A stretch of DNA of 64,000 bases from Gracilariopsis chorda (lineage: Eukaryota; Rhodophyta; Florideophyceae; Gracilariales; Gracilariaceae): contig NBIV01000126.1 of assembly GCA_003194525.1 (NCBI GenBank), positions 1 through 64,000 on the forward strand, given 5' to 3'. How positions within the stretch are numbered: the stretch's first letter is position 1; each line of letters opens with the position of its first letter. Positions 33,701 to 42,800 of this stretch are shown one piece after another. Below the pieces are notes generated by a model. The model was not told where the DNA came from. It saw nothing but the letters and a program-made list of their open reading frames with translations, and did no database searches. The position numbers and the translations under genes were made by a program.

Positions 33701-34041
33701 AATTGTTGCAGATCCATTCCAATCGACAGGGGAGAGTCGTCGTTAAATAGGTCAAAGTGCAGATCTGTTGACTTCCCGTTCCGATCCTGAAATGATACTG
33801 TCCGCGAACACACGACTTGCTGTAGGCTGAGGCCCTGGTGACCCCATCCTCTCTGATACCGACGCTTCTCTTTCTCCGGTCTGAATAGGATCCCCATCAC
33901 TTCGCATAAAAGAATCGCCGACGAAATTCGCCCAGATGAAATTGGGTTTCCTTCGTCGAGTATGGGATTCGGGTCTTTCACCGAATCCCTTACTGAAAAA
34001 AAGAACTCTTTTTCTCCTTGGAATCGTGTTTGTTCTCCCAT
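30718..34041 (-). CDS. pol: copia-b Pol polyprotein (PR-IN-RT-RH), intact
   Basis: 1107 codons without a stop. Order: protease-like region near residues 25-110, with ILDEGNPISS where D-S/T-G would be expected and HFDLFNDDSPLSIGMD further on; integrase zinc module (LHRLTHAP ... CPVC) and core with Asp in LQVDFTF, Asp in LTVDDEFNN and Glu in TGIVERKNG; integrase C-terminus; RT (~residues 590-790) with LPYGIVDAGRQWA and VVDDLLVAGS, keeping both catalytic Asp; RNase H (~900-1090) with LSDASHDS, FGAEILACADA, MDSKALFD and NISDALTK. The frame is -1 relative to gag and overlaps it by 52 nt with a U7 run. The ATG at 34041 lies inside gag, so Pol is probably made as a Gag-Pol fusion by frameshifting (inference). 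Confidence 0.93.
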   Translation of the reverse strand: MGEQTRFQGEKEFFFSVRDSVKDPNPILDEGNPISSGRISSAILLCEVMGILFRPEKEKRRYQRGWGHQGLSLQQVVCSRTVSFQDRNGKSTDLHFDLFNDDSPLSIGMDLQQFSSTNFIDDPPTLTILRPTDIGERVVQLYLSGTSPFELRRRILIVPTVHTMLSKTLTELPPKSLARRLHRLTHAPYDELVAICESAGHLSEELKKEIRRITSECPVCAKSGPPPPSKKVSVTHVSQAFNVELQVDFTFLEVRGTKYTLMHMVDTGTGLSEGSIVSNRDANTMCSVLDTEWMNRHGEPGALTVDDEFNNRKIARYLRSRGIRFKPRPARRHNKTGIVERKNGVVKRILEKLQLDQTESTNAELISRAIFLANMFTGSKTLSSFELARGYAPSILGTPRRMVTEELMDAYKKQTATRKLQKLLKGRNYSSLGVNAIKPGDDVLFYYRSSKQNEPDEWKSGIVSSVSEHIIEVRRPGSRLNSKVAVEDIRLRPNSDLARELSEGVMEDYIDLTLNAESIEDMPEDDEVCENLMVTTETEMDAVRKDLGHHAETILTEELLSTPTSLESSEQKVLEDVAKTIGSRQVTLREMQFAPPWLLKKAIEKEHADNWSNAYTEVDEKEIPQGANVISSHTVFKVKEDEDHVRKLKARLVTHGNHDNMKDEVRKDCSNADMIVVRLLISVALCLGFCFGVADKKGAYLQSGPIRREIYVRPPKEFKKKNGILWKLKKLPYGIVDAGRQWAKRIKDWMLGTAGLTRVFGINQLFVGIYVLVAKVVDDLLVAGSNRAIEDFMKKLETEFNVGKIRIEPRITFAGCTSEQDDDGNVLLSMNEYIKRLTPAALSKARRRERSDKATAEEIHEYRSHAGTLMYLGSAVLPQASFVTSRMQQEIGTLRVSHIIEANAMLAEVLQLKPEIRFIRPLGVSEVSLIILSDASHDSGSNSYGQTGILTGLKIETSFDEEPVFHPLYWVSNKQQRVTYSSFGAEILACADAEDRGIDMKYSLQNIYTSIQVPHTIFMDSKALFDTITTLHEPREYRLRKTVTLLRDAFEAGDLDCLTWIPGTSNISDALTKRSVNHSRTMNRILTSGYWQVNTNAGIAHHSETWK

Positions 34042-35090
34042 CTCGGACGTGTTTTCTCTCTCTGCTCGTTGTCCGGGGTGCGTTCATCCTTTCCATTATC
34101 GTAACGCCCGTTCTTTGCCTCTGGAATCTCGTCTGCTTTCTCGTCCTTGCGACCCCACTTGCCTGCTTGTTTGGCACGTTTGTTCCTTGGGTTTTTCTTA
34201 GCAAGGTATGAACGAGATGTTTGGACGCCATCCTCATCCTTCTTCTGGGGGTGACGGAGTTCCTGTTCGCTCAGGTTGGCTTCCTCCAGGGCTCTTACCG
34301 CGTCACTTAATCCGATTCGCGCCGATGAGCTACCGGATTCTTGGTCTTCTCTCTGCTGTCCTATCGCGGACTCCAGGCTACTGGTTGACTCGTCGATCCT
34401 GGACTTCAGAGTGTCGTTCTGATCTGTAGTGCGCACTTCGTTCAGGATGGAAATGACCTTCCGGATTCTTTCCGTTCGTAGTAGAGTGGTTTCTGCCTGA
34501 GTGACCTCTTTCGACTTGAGTGATACTACTAAATTGCTGATGATGTTGCTGAACGTTTGGTTAGTTAACGCTGCGTTGAGTAGCATGACAATGGCAAAAT
34601 TCTGACTTTCGGTAGAGTGTTCATCTGCGTTCTTGAGATTCAAGTAGGACATCGCAGGCCCCGCAAACCGTTCCAGATAATTCGCGATTGACTCGCCCTG
34701 TTCCCTCTTACACTTGTTGACTTCTTTGTAGAGTCGCACGACCCTCCTGAGCCTGTCTACCGTCGAGTCTTGTGCCACAAGTTGGACAATTTGTTTGACT
34801 ACTTGCAGTTGATTGATGTTTTTGTGTTCATCGCTCGACACTAGAATGATCTCACCAGTCCTGACCGCTTTCTTGACCATTTCTTTCCTACAGAGCTCCA
34901 GGGACCTGTAAAGCGTCATCCCGAGCGTTGCAGTGGCGCCTTTAGCTCGGTTATCGCCTGCTAAGGCGCAAGCGCGTAGGTTTGTCGCCCATTCAAAGAC
35001 TGCCTCTCGCCACTGTAACTTGTCAGTGTCATGAAGAAGTTTTGGTGGTACCAAAATGTTGTTAGGGGAGAGATCCTCCCCTGGGCCCAT
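33990..35090 (-). CDS. gag: copia-b Gag
   Basis: 366 residues if it starts at the ATG at 35090 (MGPGEDLSPNN). The frame stays open upstream into the 5' LTR to 35198, with other ATGs (e.g. MDFSHLEE), so a longer start is possible. The helical capsid part contains WREAVFEWATNLRACAL and GESIANYLERFAGPAMSYLN; the C-terminal third is very basic and lysine-rich (KKNPRNKRAKQAGKWGRKD) without a CCHC knuckle, so RNA binding is presumably by charge. The chosen ATG lies within the primer-binding site. It ends SSFFQ-stop directly after the U7 slip site. Confidence 0.85.
   Translation of the reverse strand: MGPGEDLSPNNILVPPKLLHDTDKLQWREAVFEWATNLRACALAGDNRAKGATATLGMTLYRSLELCRKEMVKKAVRTGEIILVSSDEHKNINQLQVVKQIVQLVAQDSTVDRLRRVVRLYKEVNKCKREQGESIANYLERFAGPAMSYLNLKNADEHSTESQNFAIVMLLNAALTNQTFSNIISNLVVSLKSKEVTQAETTLLRTERIRKVISILNEVRTTDQNDTLKSRIDESTSSLESAIGQQREDQESGSSSARIGLSDAVRALEEANLSEQELRHPQKKDEDGVQTSRSYLAKKNPRNKRAKQAGKWGRKDEKADEIPEAKNGRYDNGKDERTPDNEQREKTRPRWENKHDSKEKKSSFFQ
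33996..34002 (-). promoter_or_regulatory. candidate -1 frameshift site U UUU UUU
   Basis: Seven T on the minus strand, phased in the gag frame as TCT TTT TTT CAG TAA, which is the X XXY YYZ arrangement. The pol frame is exactly -1 and open upstream and downstream. The gag stop is two codons after the heptamer. Confidence 0.6.
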
Positions 35091-35093
35091 AAC
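35081..35093 (-). promoter_or_regulatory. copia-b primer-binding site (half tRNA-iMet)
   Basis: GTTATGGGCCCAG directly after the LTR end ..CCGATA. Complement CTGGGCCCATAAC equals the anticodon arm of initiator tRNA-Met, as in copia and Ty5, implying an internally cleaved tRNA as primer. It contains the gag ATG. Confidence 0.7.
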
Positions 35094-35373
35094 TATCGGT
35101 TGGACCTCTTCCAAGTGTGAGAAGTCCATCACGTATACGCAGTGTGGGGGGTTCTCCGGTGAACAACTTGAGGAGTGGTATAGTCTGAGTCGGCACAAGA
35201 TCTTGCCGGGAGTCTTCCTCTTGAGTCTCCTGTGGGTAGGCTTTACTTAAGTAGTGATAGTAGGCGACCTATCGGCTATTGGGATCGACGAAACACGTAC
35301 TCTAAACTCCTACGACGCTTGTCAGTTGTACGTCATCGGCTTGCGTCGTGTGCTTCTTGTACGTGTTTTCACA
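35094..35373 (-). repeat. copia-b 5' LTR
   Basis: 280 bp, partner of 30412-30692. Confidence 0.9.
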
Positions 35374-35378
35374 ACAGT

Positions 35379-35750
35379 ACAAGAGATTTGTTCCTTTATC
35401 TATTTCATAGACTCATTTCATTTGGATTTCAATACGGCAAGGTTGGCATAGCTGGAATTCGCGTCCTCTTTGAAAAGCTCTGAAACAAGACTCAGCTCAA
35501 ATTCCTTCAATGTCATTTGAATAGATCTGATAAAAGAAGGAGAAATTGCCGCAGATATGGGTTGGGGTACAAGGTTTACTTCGTTCGGCGTGAGACTTGC
35601 GTTCCTCAAAACTATCACTGCGAGTTCTCGACTGGTTGCAGCACTGATACCGGCAGTGTGGTTGGAGTACCGGTCGACTGCGCCAAGAAATCTACTGGCA
35701 AAAGCAGCCACAGACTCTTGAGCAACCCAATGACATTGTTCAATCGTGTT
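35379..35750 (-). pseudogene. gag: copia-a gag, N-terminal fragment
   Basis: Reads CHWVAQESVAAFASRFLGAV ... ELAVIVLRNASLTPNEVNLV ... FIRSIQMTLKEFELSLVSEL, homologous to the GESIANYLERFAGP ... FAIVMLLNAALTNQTF part of copia-b Gag. It continues across copia-b into 30343-30406 and then 25094-25379. On the right it stops at a HindIII-type hexamer (35751). Confidence 0.65.
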
Positions 35751-35820
35751 AAGCTTAATTTGTGCAGTGTGCTGTGCACTTGCGAGGAGAAAGGTGTAGT
35801 GCGGTAGTTGAAGCTTAACA
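35751..35820. other. 70-bp junction: inverted LTR end between two AAGCTT sites
   Basis: AAGCTT at 35751-35756 and 35811-35816 enclose a segment whose reverse complement matches the last ~70 bp of the copia-c 3' LTR (45800-45871; shared runs GCTTCAACTAC, CTACACCTTT, CACTGCAC). In the present orientation it is backwards relative to copia-c, whose primer region starts at 35821. Left of it is copia-a gag; the rest of the copia-c 5' LTR and of copia-d gag is absent. Confidence 0.65.
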
Positions 35821-35833
35821 GGTTGTGGGCTCC
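35821..35833 (+). promoter_or_regulatory. possible copia-c primer-binding site
   Basis: GGTTGTGGGCTCC directly after the LTR-end-like AACA. Loosely like the internal tRNA-iMet site of Ty5 (GGTTATGAGCCC) with mismatches. Confidence 0.3.
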
Positions 35834-35861
35834 TTTGTACGCGCAGTGTTTACGTAGAATT

Positions 35862-36475
35862 ATGGACAACGCTCTTGTTGAACTGTCTAAGCTACGTGTT
35901 CCTTTACTTCAGGCAGACAACTACCACATGTGGTCCCGGAAGATGGAACTTGTTCTACGCGCGAAGGGTGTTTGGGATGTAGTCAATGGCACTGATGTTT
36001 TGGATTCGAATTCTAGTGAAGAAGAAGCGAAGAAGTATCAGGACAGAAAGGACATTGCGCTGTCATGTGTTCTGTTGTCATTTGGAGACCCATGTGTTGC
36101 GTTGGTAACTGACACCAAAGAACGTGCAGTGGTTTCGTTCACTTTGAAAAACAACTTTGAAATGGTGTCACAGGCAAGTATTGCTGTTCTACTGGAAAAG
36201 TATCAAGAAATTCGTATGTCAGCCGGGGAATCTGCTCTTGAGTACATGAACCAACTGGCAGGGATTGAGTCTAGGCTTAGGAGCATCTGAAAATGCCTAA
36301 CTGAGGAAGAAAAGCTAAGAGCACTGCTGAGAGGATTGACTAGGGAGTTTGACGTGACGGTTGAAGTGATACGGGGAACTAACAAGACATTCAGAGATGC
36401 TGTACCCATGATCATTTCTAAGGAAGCCCAGCTAGACTTGGATTCAAAGCAGGGAGTCCGGTGATAGAACGGCTA
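35862..36475 (+). pseudogene. gag: copia-c gag
   Basis: UBN2/copia-type Gag starting MDNALVELSKLRVPLL, with DNYHMWSRKMELVLRAKGVW early on and ALEYMNQLAGIESRL before a stop at 36288-36290. The same frame continues CLTEEEKLRALLRGL to about 36460. One in-frame stop and a later frame change separate it from the zinc knuckle. Confidence 0.75.
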
Positions 36476-36479
36476 CTGC

Positions 36480-39355
36480 CTTCCTTGCGAGAGGACGGAC
36501 GCTTCTCAGTGAGAAACGGTGCTTTCTTTGTGACAAGAAGGGTCATAGTAAGCGTTTTTGTCCAGACAACCCAATAAAGAGAAATCGAAATGCCGCTCGA
36601 GGTTCTCATAAGAAGAATAAGCCGCAAAGAAAGGATTTGGATGAGTCAGAGCAGAGGGCATGGGTATCATTCATAGCAGCTGGAATGGCTGGAGGTGACC
36701 ACAGCTATGACGTTGGCAAGCATAAATGGTACCTTGCTTCAGGAGCAAGCCACCACATGGTCGACGACATCGGAGTATGTCATGGTCCTATCAAGGATGC
36801 ACTACTTGCTACGGTATCTGTGGGCAATGGGCATTACTTAGAAGTGAAAGGAACAGGGAAAGTGAAATTCCAAGGAACATGCTTTGGGGAAAGAGGCAAC
36901 ATATCTCTCGAAGAAGTCCAATATGTTCCCGGACTGATGTGTAACCTTTTGTCTGTCAGTGCCATCCATCCGTCGAAAGAGATACATGGTGGTATTTCAG
37001 AATAATGATAGCAATGATAGTATCTGCCTAATTGCTAGTCAGACCACTGGCAAGGTAACGGCACTAGGAGTGGAGAAGGAAGCAGGTCTGTATGAGATGG
37101 TTTTTCAGCCTATCGAGAAAACATCTGCTTTTATAAGCAAGAGCAGGGACGTGAATCTGTTGTGGCATGAACACTTGGGTCTCATAAGCGAAGAGGGAAT
37201 CAGAAAAACTCGAAAGGTAGTAGAAAGTATGGAGGATATGAAGTTATCCGCTCTGGATTTCTGTGAGCCTTGTGCTCTTGGAAAATCTTCCAGACCACCA
37301 AGACCTTCCACTAACCCCAGGAAGAATGGAAGAGAAGTCATGGATCTCGTACATTCAGATGTCATGGGTTCCATGAAGAATTCATCCTTGAAAGGAGAAA
37401 AGTATTGTGTAACTATTTGTGACGACAAGGGTGACTTGTCGCTAGTATGATTAACCAAAACAAGACCGCAGGTGAAAGACGCAGTACGAGCAATAATAAC
37501 AGAAATTGAGCAGCACTCAGAAAGGCAGCTAACAAGATTTCGGTGTGACAATGCAGGGGAGTATCTGTCACACTCCTTCCGGAAGTGGTTAGGAGAAACA
37601 GGAGCTCAGTTGGAGACCACTCAAACATACAACCCGGATTACACCGGAAAAGCAGAACGCCTCAACAGAGCACTTGATGATAAGGCTCGAACGATGCTCG
37701 CGGCACTTAACGGCACCCCACATCGAAAGAGCCTATTGGCGGATGTAATGAATACCGCTAATTATCTCCCTAACAGGAGCTACACTAGCTCCAATGTGGT
37801 TACACCATACCAGGCTTTTGTGGGAATCACTCCTGATGTAACACACTAACTCCCATTTGGTTCACAGTGCTATGTGCACATACCCAAACAAAAACGCAAG
37901 TCACTGAGCAAATATGACGAAAGAGCGTGTAAGAGTATACTTATTGGTTATGAGCGGGGTTCTTGTTACAAGGTTTTCTACCCACATTCAAAGACAAGTG
38001 AAGTGTCGAAGGACTTCATGGTGAATAAAGAACGAGTAGGGTGGTTGAACCTCATCAAAGAAACGAAGACGGAATCTCTCTACTTGACATCGGGAGGACG
38101 TGTAAAGGACACGACACAACCTGAGGACAACGAGTTTTTACCACAAGTCAAGTCAGAGCACTCTGAAGTAGAAGAACACTCTGATGAAGAGTTATCAGAA
38201 GTGGAGATCGACTTAGGGCTGCTCACGCATTATCCAGTTCCTCCAAGACGTTCTGAAAGAATCCGGGAACCTACCACAAGGTATACGTCAAACGCTTTGG
38301 TGGCGTTGATGATTCGCGAGAGGTTAGGAATATCTCACAAGGACGTTCCAGACACGTTTATGGACGTTGTTTGTGGAAATGACGCACAGATGTGGAGGCA
38401 GGCAATGAAGAAAGAAATGGCGACCATGAAAGAAATGAAGGTTTGGACCCTTGTTAAGCGATCAGAGGATTGCAAGCCTCTGGAAAACAGGTGGGTTTAC
38501 TTCAAGAAGAAAGACGCTGAGGGCAACTTAACTCGATACAGGGCCCGACTGGTAACCAGAGGATTCCGTCAACGAAAAGGTATTGATTACAACGAATTAT
38601 TTGCTCCTCTGGAGAGATATGCAACGCTAAGGACCATTTTAGTTAGCAATGTTGGTGGGCTCGAATTTGGAACTGGTCCAATTTGACGTACGAGCGGCGT
38701 TCCTACATGAGGAGCTCGAAGAGACAATTCACATATCCCAGCCCGAAAGTTTTGTGCAAAAAGGAAAGGAAGAACATGTTTATCTTCTTCAAAAGGCCAT
38801 GTATGGTCTCAAGAAAGCTTCAAAAGCTTGGCAGAACAAGTATGAGCAGATATTGAAGGCATTGGGTTGCACATAGTCGAAGGCAGATCCGGGATTGTTC
38901 TTTGTGAACTCAGCAAAGGAGAAGACCTGGGTACCGATTTATGTTGATGGCGGACTTGTGGCTGGACAGAGCAGAGACAACATTATAGCCTTTCTCAAAG
39001 AATTCGGTCAGCATGTTCAGCTGCACATCGATTTCACACCAACGAAGTTCCTGGGAATCATAATGAACTACTTTGAGAGCAGGCCCATGATTGAGGCTTT
39101 AGTAGAGACGTTTGGATTACAGAACGCAAAGCCGATCTACTACCCAATCAAGGATTTGCCACGGTTGCAGGGCAGAGATGCAACCGAAGGGGAGTTGGAT
39201 GTTCCCTATCGCTAGTTGGATGGATCTCTGATGCATCTTTCTACAACAGTTCGCCCAGAACTTGCATTTGCAGTAGGATTTCTGGCAGGGTTCATGAATG
39301 AATGCAGGAAGGAACATTGGACAGCAGCAACGGGAATAGTCAGATACCTGCTAAC
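36480..39355 (+). pseudogene. pol: copia-c pol (zinc knuckle, PR, IN, RT), interrupted
   Basis: Starts with a zinc knuckle CFLCDKKGHSKRFC (CX2CX4HX4C), then protease reading WYLASGASHHM: catalytic Asp is Ala (codon 36736-36738). After a break, the pre-integrase region has LWHEHLGLIS (second zinc His changed to Leu) and CEPC. Integrase core: Asp in VHSDVMG, Asp in FRCDNAGEY, Glu in KAERLNRAL. RT: WRQAMKKEMATM, VTRGFRQRKGIDYNELFAPL, a shift at ~38680, QFDVRAAFLH, MYGLKKASKAW, then YVDGG for YVDD (second Asp to Gly, codon 38949-38951). The end, SLMHLSTTVRPELAFAVGFLAGFM, breaks off at the gypsy-F target site CTAAC. Confidence 0.85.
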
Positions 39356-39800
39356 TGTTGTATCGACCGACCCATGTCTGTCGCGCATTGCTATACCGGT
39401 TCTATTCTGCATGTGCTGGAATAATGCGTGCCGCTTTGTCACGCATATGCGCAAGGAGAGCATGACTATGCTTTTAGATTTCGATACCTTCCGTCGGACC
39501 CCGTTTGCGCTTTGCTTTACAAAGCGGAATCGTATGCATGTGCGTTTTTTCTCAACTTCTTGCGTTCGCACTTGTTGCTGCTACGACTACCATAGCTCCA
39601 TCTTTGGGCACTACAAATAAACGCTTTCAGCTCCCAAGCTGAGAGCAACCTCGAAGAGCATCACTGAAGTTGCTCAAGAGGTGTGCCCTCCTTTCCACCT
39701 ACGCGAACCTCAGCGACCGACAAAACAATTCCCTCTATCGACCAACAAGCCCTGTATCGTTTGCTAGCTCTTACAGCGTTCAGTCTAACTCCAAACAACA
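39356..39800 (+). repeat. gypsy-F 5' LTR
   Basis: 445 bp; about 98% identical to 44507-44951 by eye. Contains CTACAAATAAACG, a possible poly(A) signal, near 39612. Confidence 0.92.
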
Positions 39801-39862
39801 AAGTGCTTTGCTCAAAGAGTCTGGGTGGTTTTGTCTGCTCGTAGTAAGAAGCTACTGCAAAC

Positions 39863-42800
39863 ATGGCATCTTCGAATTATGGTGTTGTGTCTGTCATCCA
39901 GCCCCCGGTTCTCACGACGGGTTATCAGCCCTCTCTCATCAAGTTTGAAACCGCGTATACCGCCTACTGCGCAAAGGTTGAAGACGTGAATAAGGATCGA
40001 AGTGAGGAGGCAAAGCTGTCACCCGCATCCATCAAAGACTGTATGGAAGCGTCTACTTTGCACGCCCTGTGCATAATGGGAGAAGTACCGGGAATTTCAA
40101 CAGTGGAAGAAGCAACTGTAGAGAATGTTCAAGCTTGGTTCGAATCTGCTTCGAGTTCTGCGCCTAAAGACCTTTCAGAGCGTATCGATTCATCTCTGAG
40201 ATCCCTTACGTTTGTTCAGAACAAAGCGGACCCTGCAGGCGGGGTTTCAAACTTTATCATCAATGTGATAACCGTGTTGGATCAGAACAACGCCTCGGAA
40301 GTCTTACAGGACACTGATATGGCTAAGAAGTTTATGGACCGCCTCGTTCGCAAATTTCAGCCAGATCTTCTACAGGAACGAATCAGAATGCTGCACATGG
40401 GGTGGAAGAAGGACCAACTTGCAAACATCAAGCTCTTCAAGGATGAAGTCGCCAATATCGCACTCGAAATATCCCTCACGGAGACGGCTCGTGCGCGTCT
40501 CAATCCTCGCAAAACTCGTCAACATCGTGATCGTGGACGTCCTCGAGAAGCTGGCATAAGCTCTGATAAATCTGTCACCCCTCTTCCTTTTGAAATGAGA
40601 AAATCTGCAAACACTGGAGCCAAGCGAAAGGCTCCCGAATGGACGCAACCCTGCTTAAACAAGAATTGTGACGGTATCCACCGCCTGAAGGACTGCCCGA
40701 AAACGCCAACAGAACTCAAAAAGGAACTATTTGAGAAACTGTACAATAGCAAGAAAGTGAAGAGAGCTAAGTCTGTTAAAGTGCAACCGTTCTCAGACGT
40801 TAGGATACCAGATGCAAATGAAGGTCGTTTTCGCATAGCCCTCGAAGATGCAGTGTTTGATATCGTCCTTGGGGATTCTGGATCAGACTTTAGCGCAATT
40901 GACTCTTCAATCTTCGACAAGGTGAAGACCGTCATGCCAGACATTAGTGCGAAGACTTTTAATCCACCTATACCCCTGGGAGGTGCGTTCAAGGCCGATA
41001 GTGGCACCAATTTCTCTGCATCTCGATCAGTGGTGCTCACAGCTACAATATATCTGCCTGGATCGAATATTACCGTGCGTGTTCGAGGTATTGAGTTCTA
41101 TATCGTAGATCAAACTATGGACGAGATTCTCCTGGGGCGCCCATTTCTGCATGCCATCGGATTCAACCTCAGAGATCACCTCCTTCGTGTACGTGACTCC
41201 ATTCACGACAAGCACATAGACGAACTGGGCATACCCGAAGCGAAGTTCGCCTCTGCGAAGTACGAGGGTCTCAGCTACATGGTGGCTGACAACGATCCCA
41301 TACAGCTTCCCGAGGGCCTTGCCGCCGGCATCGGGACGGATTCCATAGAATCCATCAACCAAGCCTTCGCTAAGATTCTTACTGAGGCAAAGGGCAATGG
41401 TATCTCGGACAAAGGCCGTTCGAAACTCTCCAACATGCTCGAGCAGTACAGAGATGTCTTTCGAATTAAGCTTGGAAATGACCCACCGGTCGACGTACCA
41501 CCGTTAACCATCACGCCTGTCGAAAATTCGAAGCCATACCGCTCTCCACAGCGTCGATATGCGCCTCAGCAAAGAGATTTTATTGTGCAAACGACTCGAG
41601 AACTGGAGGCCGTAGGCGCCATCTACAAGAACCCTTCCGCACGTTGGGCGTCACCAGCTCTAGCCGTCCCGAAGCCAGGATCTACCAAACTACGATTCAC
41701 TGTAGATCTGCGGGGACCCAATGCGAGGACAATACCGATTCAATCGGCAATGCCACACCTGGAATCAAAGTTCCAAGACACAGCCGGAAGCACCTGCTTT
41801 GCAAACGTGGACCTCGCCCACGGATACTGGCAGATACCACTTTCACCGGAATCCCAGGAAATGATGTCAATTCAAACTCCCCTTGGGGTTTATTCCTCTA
41901 AACGGCTTCTTCAAGGAGGCAGCGATTCCGGCAATCACTTCCACGCAGTGCTTTCTCACAAATTCGACGGACGCGTCGAAAAGATGCTGCAGTGGATAGA
42001 CGATTTCCTCTTTTACGCTACAGACGAAGAAGAACTGCTGATCAACATTGAATCTTTCCTCTGCGTTTGCAACGAAATTGGGCTCAAGGTGCACGTCCAA
42101 AAGTCAACATTCTTCGCACAGGAAGCGCGGTTCTGTGGCCGCATTATATCTGCCGAAGGAGTACAGTACCACCCACGGCATTTTGAATCCCTAGTGTCAA
42201 TGAAGACTCCCACCATGGCAAGTGAGCTTCAACAATTCGTCTGCGCCACAAATTGGATGCGCAATTCAATCCCAGCCTACGCCGAACGCATAGCACCACT
42301 TCACGAGCTTCTTGAGCAATTCTACGCGAAGGTTGGTAAGCGAACAAAGAAAGCTTTGCGCAATCTCTCTCTCGGCACCTCATGGGGCGCGAACCATGAT
42401 TCGGCTTTCACCGACATCAAAGCACAGCTAGCTGCCTCTGTCAAACTCGCGCATCCGAAGTCCAATTGTTACATGTGCCTCTTTAGCGACGCGTCTGACA
42501 CTCATTGCGGAGCAGTACTCACCCAGGTACCCCTCAAACAGAGGAACAAGATGATCGAGGAGCAACATCATGAACCACTCTGTTTCCTCTCCGGCGCTTT
42601 CTCCGGATCTGCAGCCAATTGGTTTGTTCCAGAAAAGGAAGGCTACACGATCGTGGAAGCAATGTGTCGCCTGGACTACTTGGTCATGGGTCATGAAGTG
42701 AACATCTTTACTGACCACTCCAACCTTGTCTATTTGTACGATCCGTATGGTAGAAACCCAGGTATATCGAGACACACCGCAAGCAAGCTCATGCGCTAGG

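Larger units (their letters stand above)
30412..35373 (-). mobile_element. copia-b, complete Ty1/copia element
   Basis: Full-length element of 4962 bp: LTRs 30412-30692 and 35094-35373, target duplication ACAGT at 30407-30411 and 35374-35378, purine tract (GGGGGGTG) before the 3' LTR, primer site after the 5' LTR, open gag and open pol. Its LTR ends are TG..TA rather than TG..CA. The LTRs differ at about eight positions in 280, so insertion is not very recent although both ORFs are intact. It lies inside the gag of copia-a. Confidence 0.93.
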
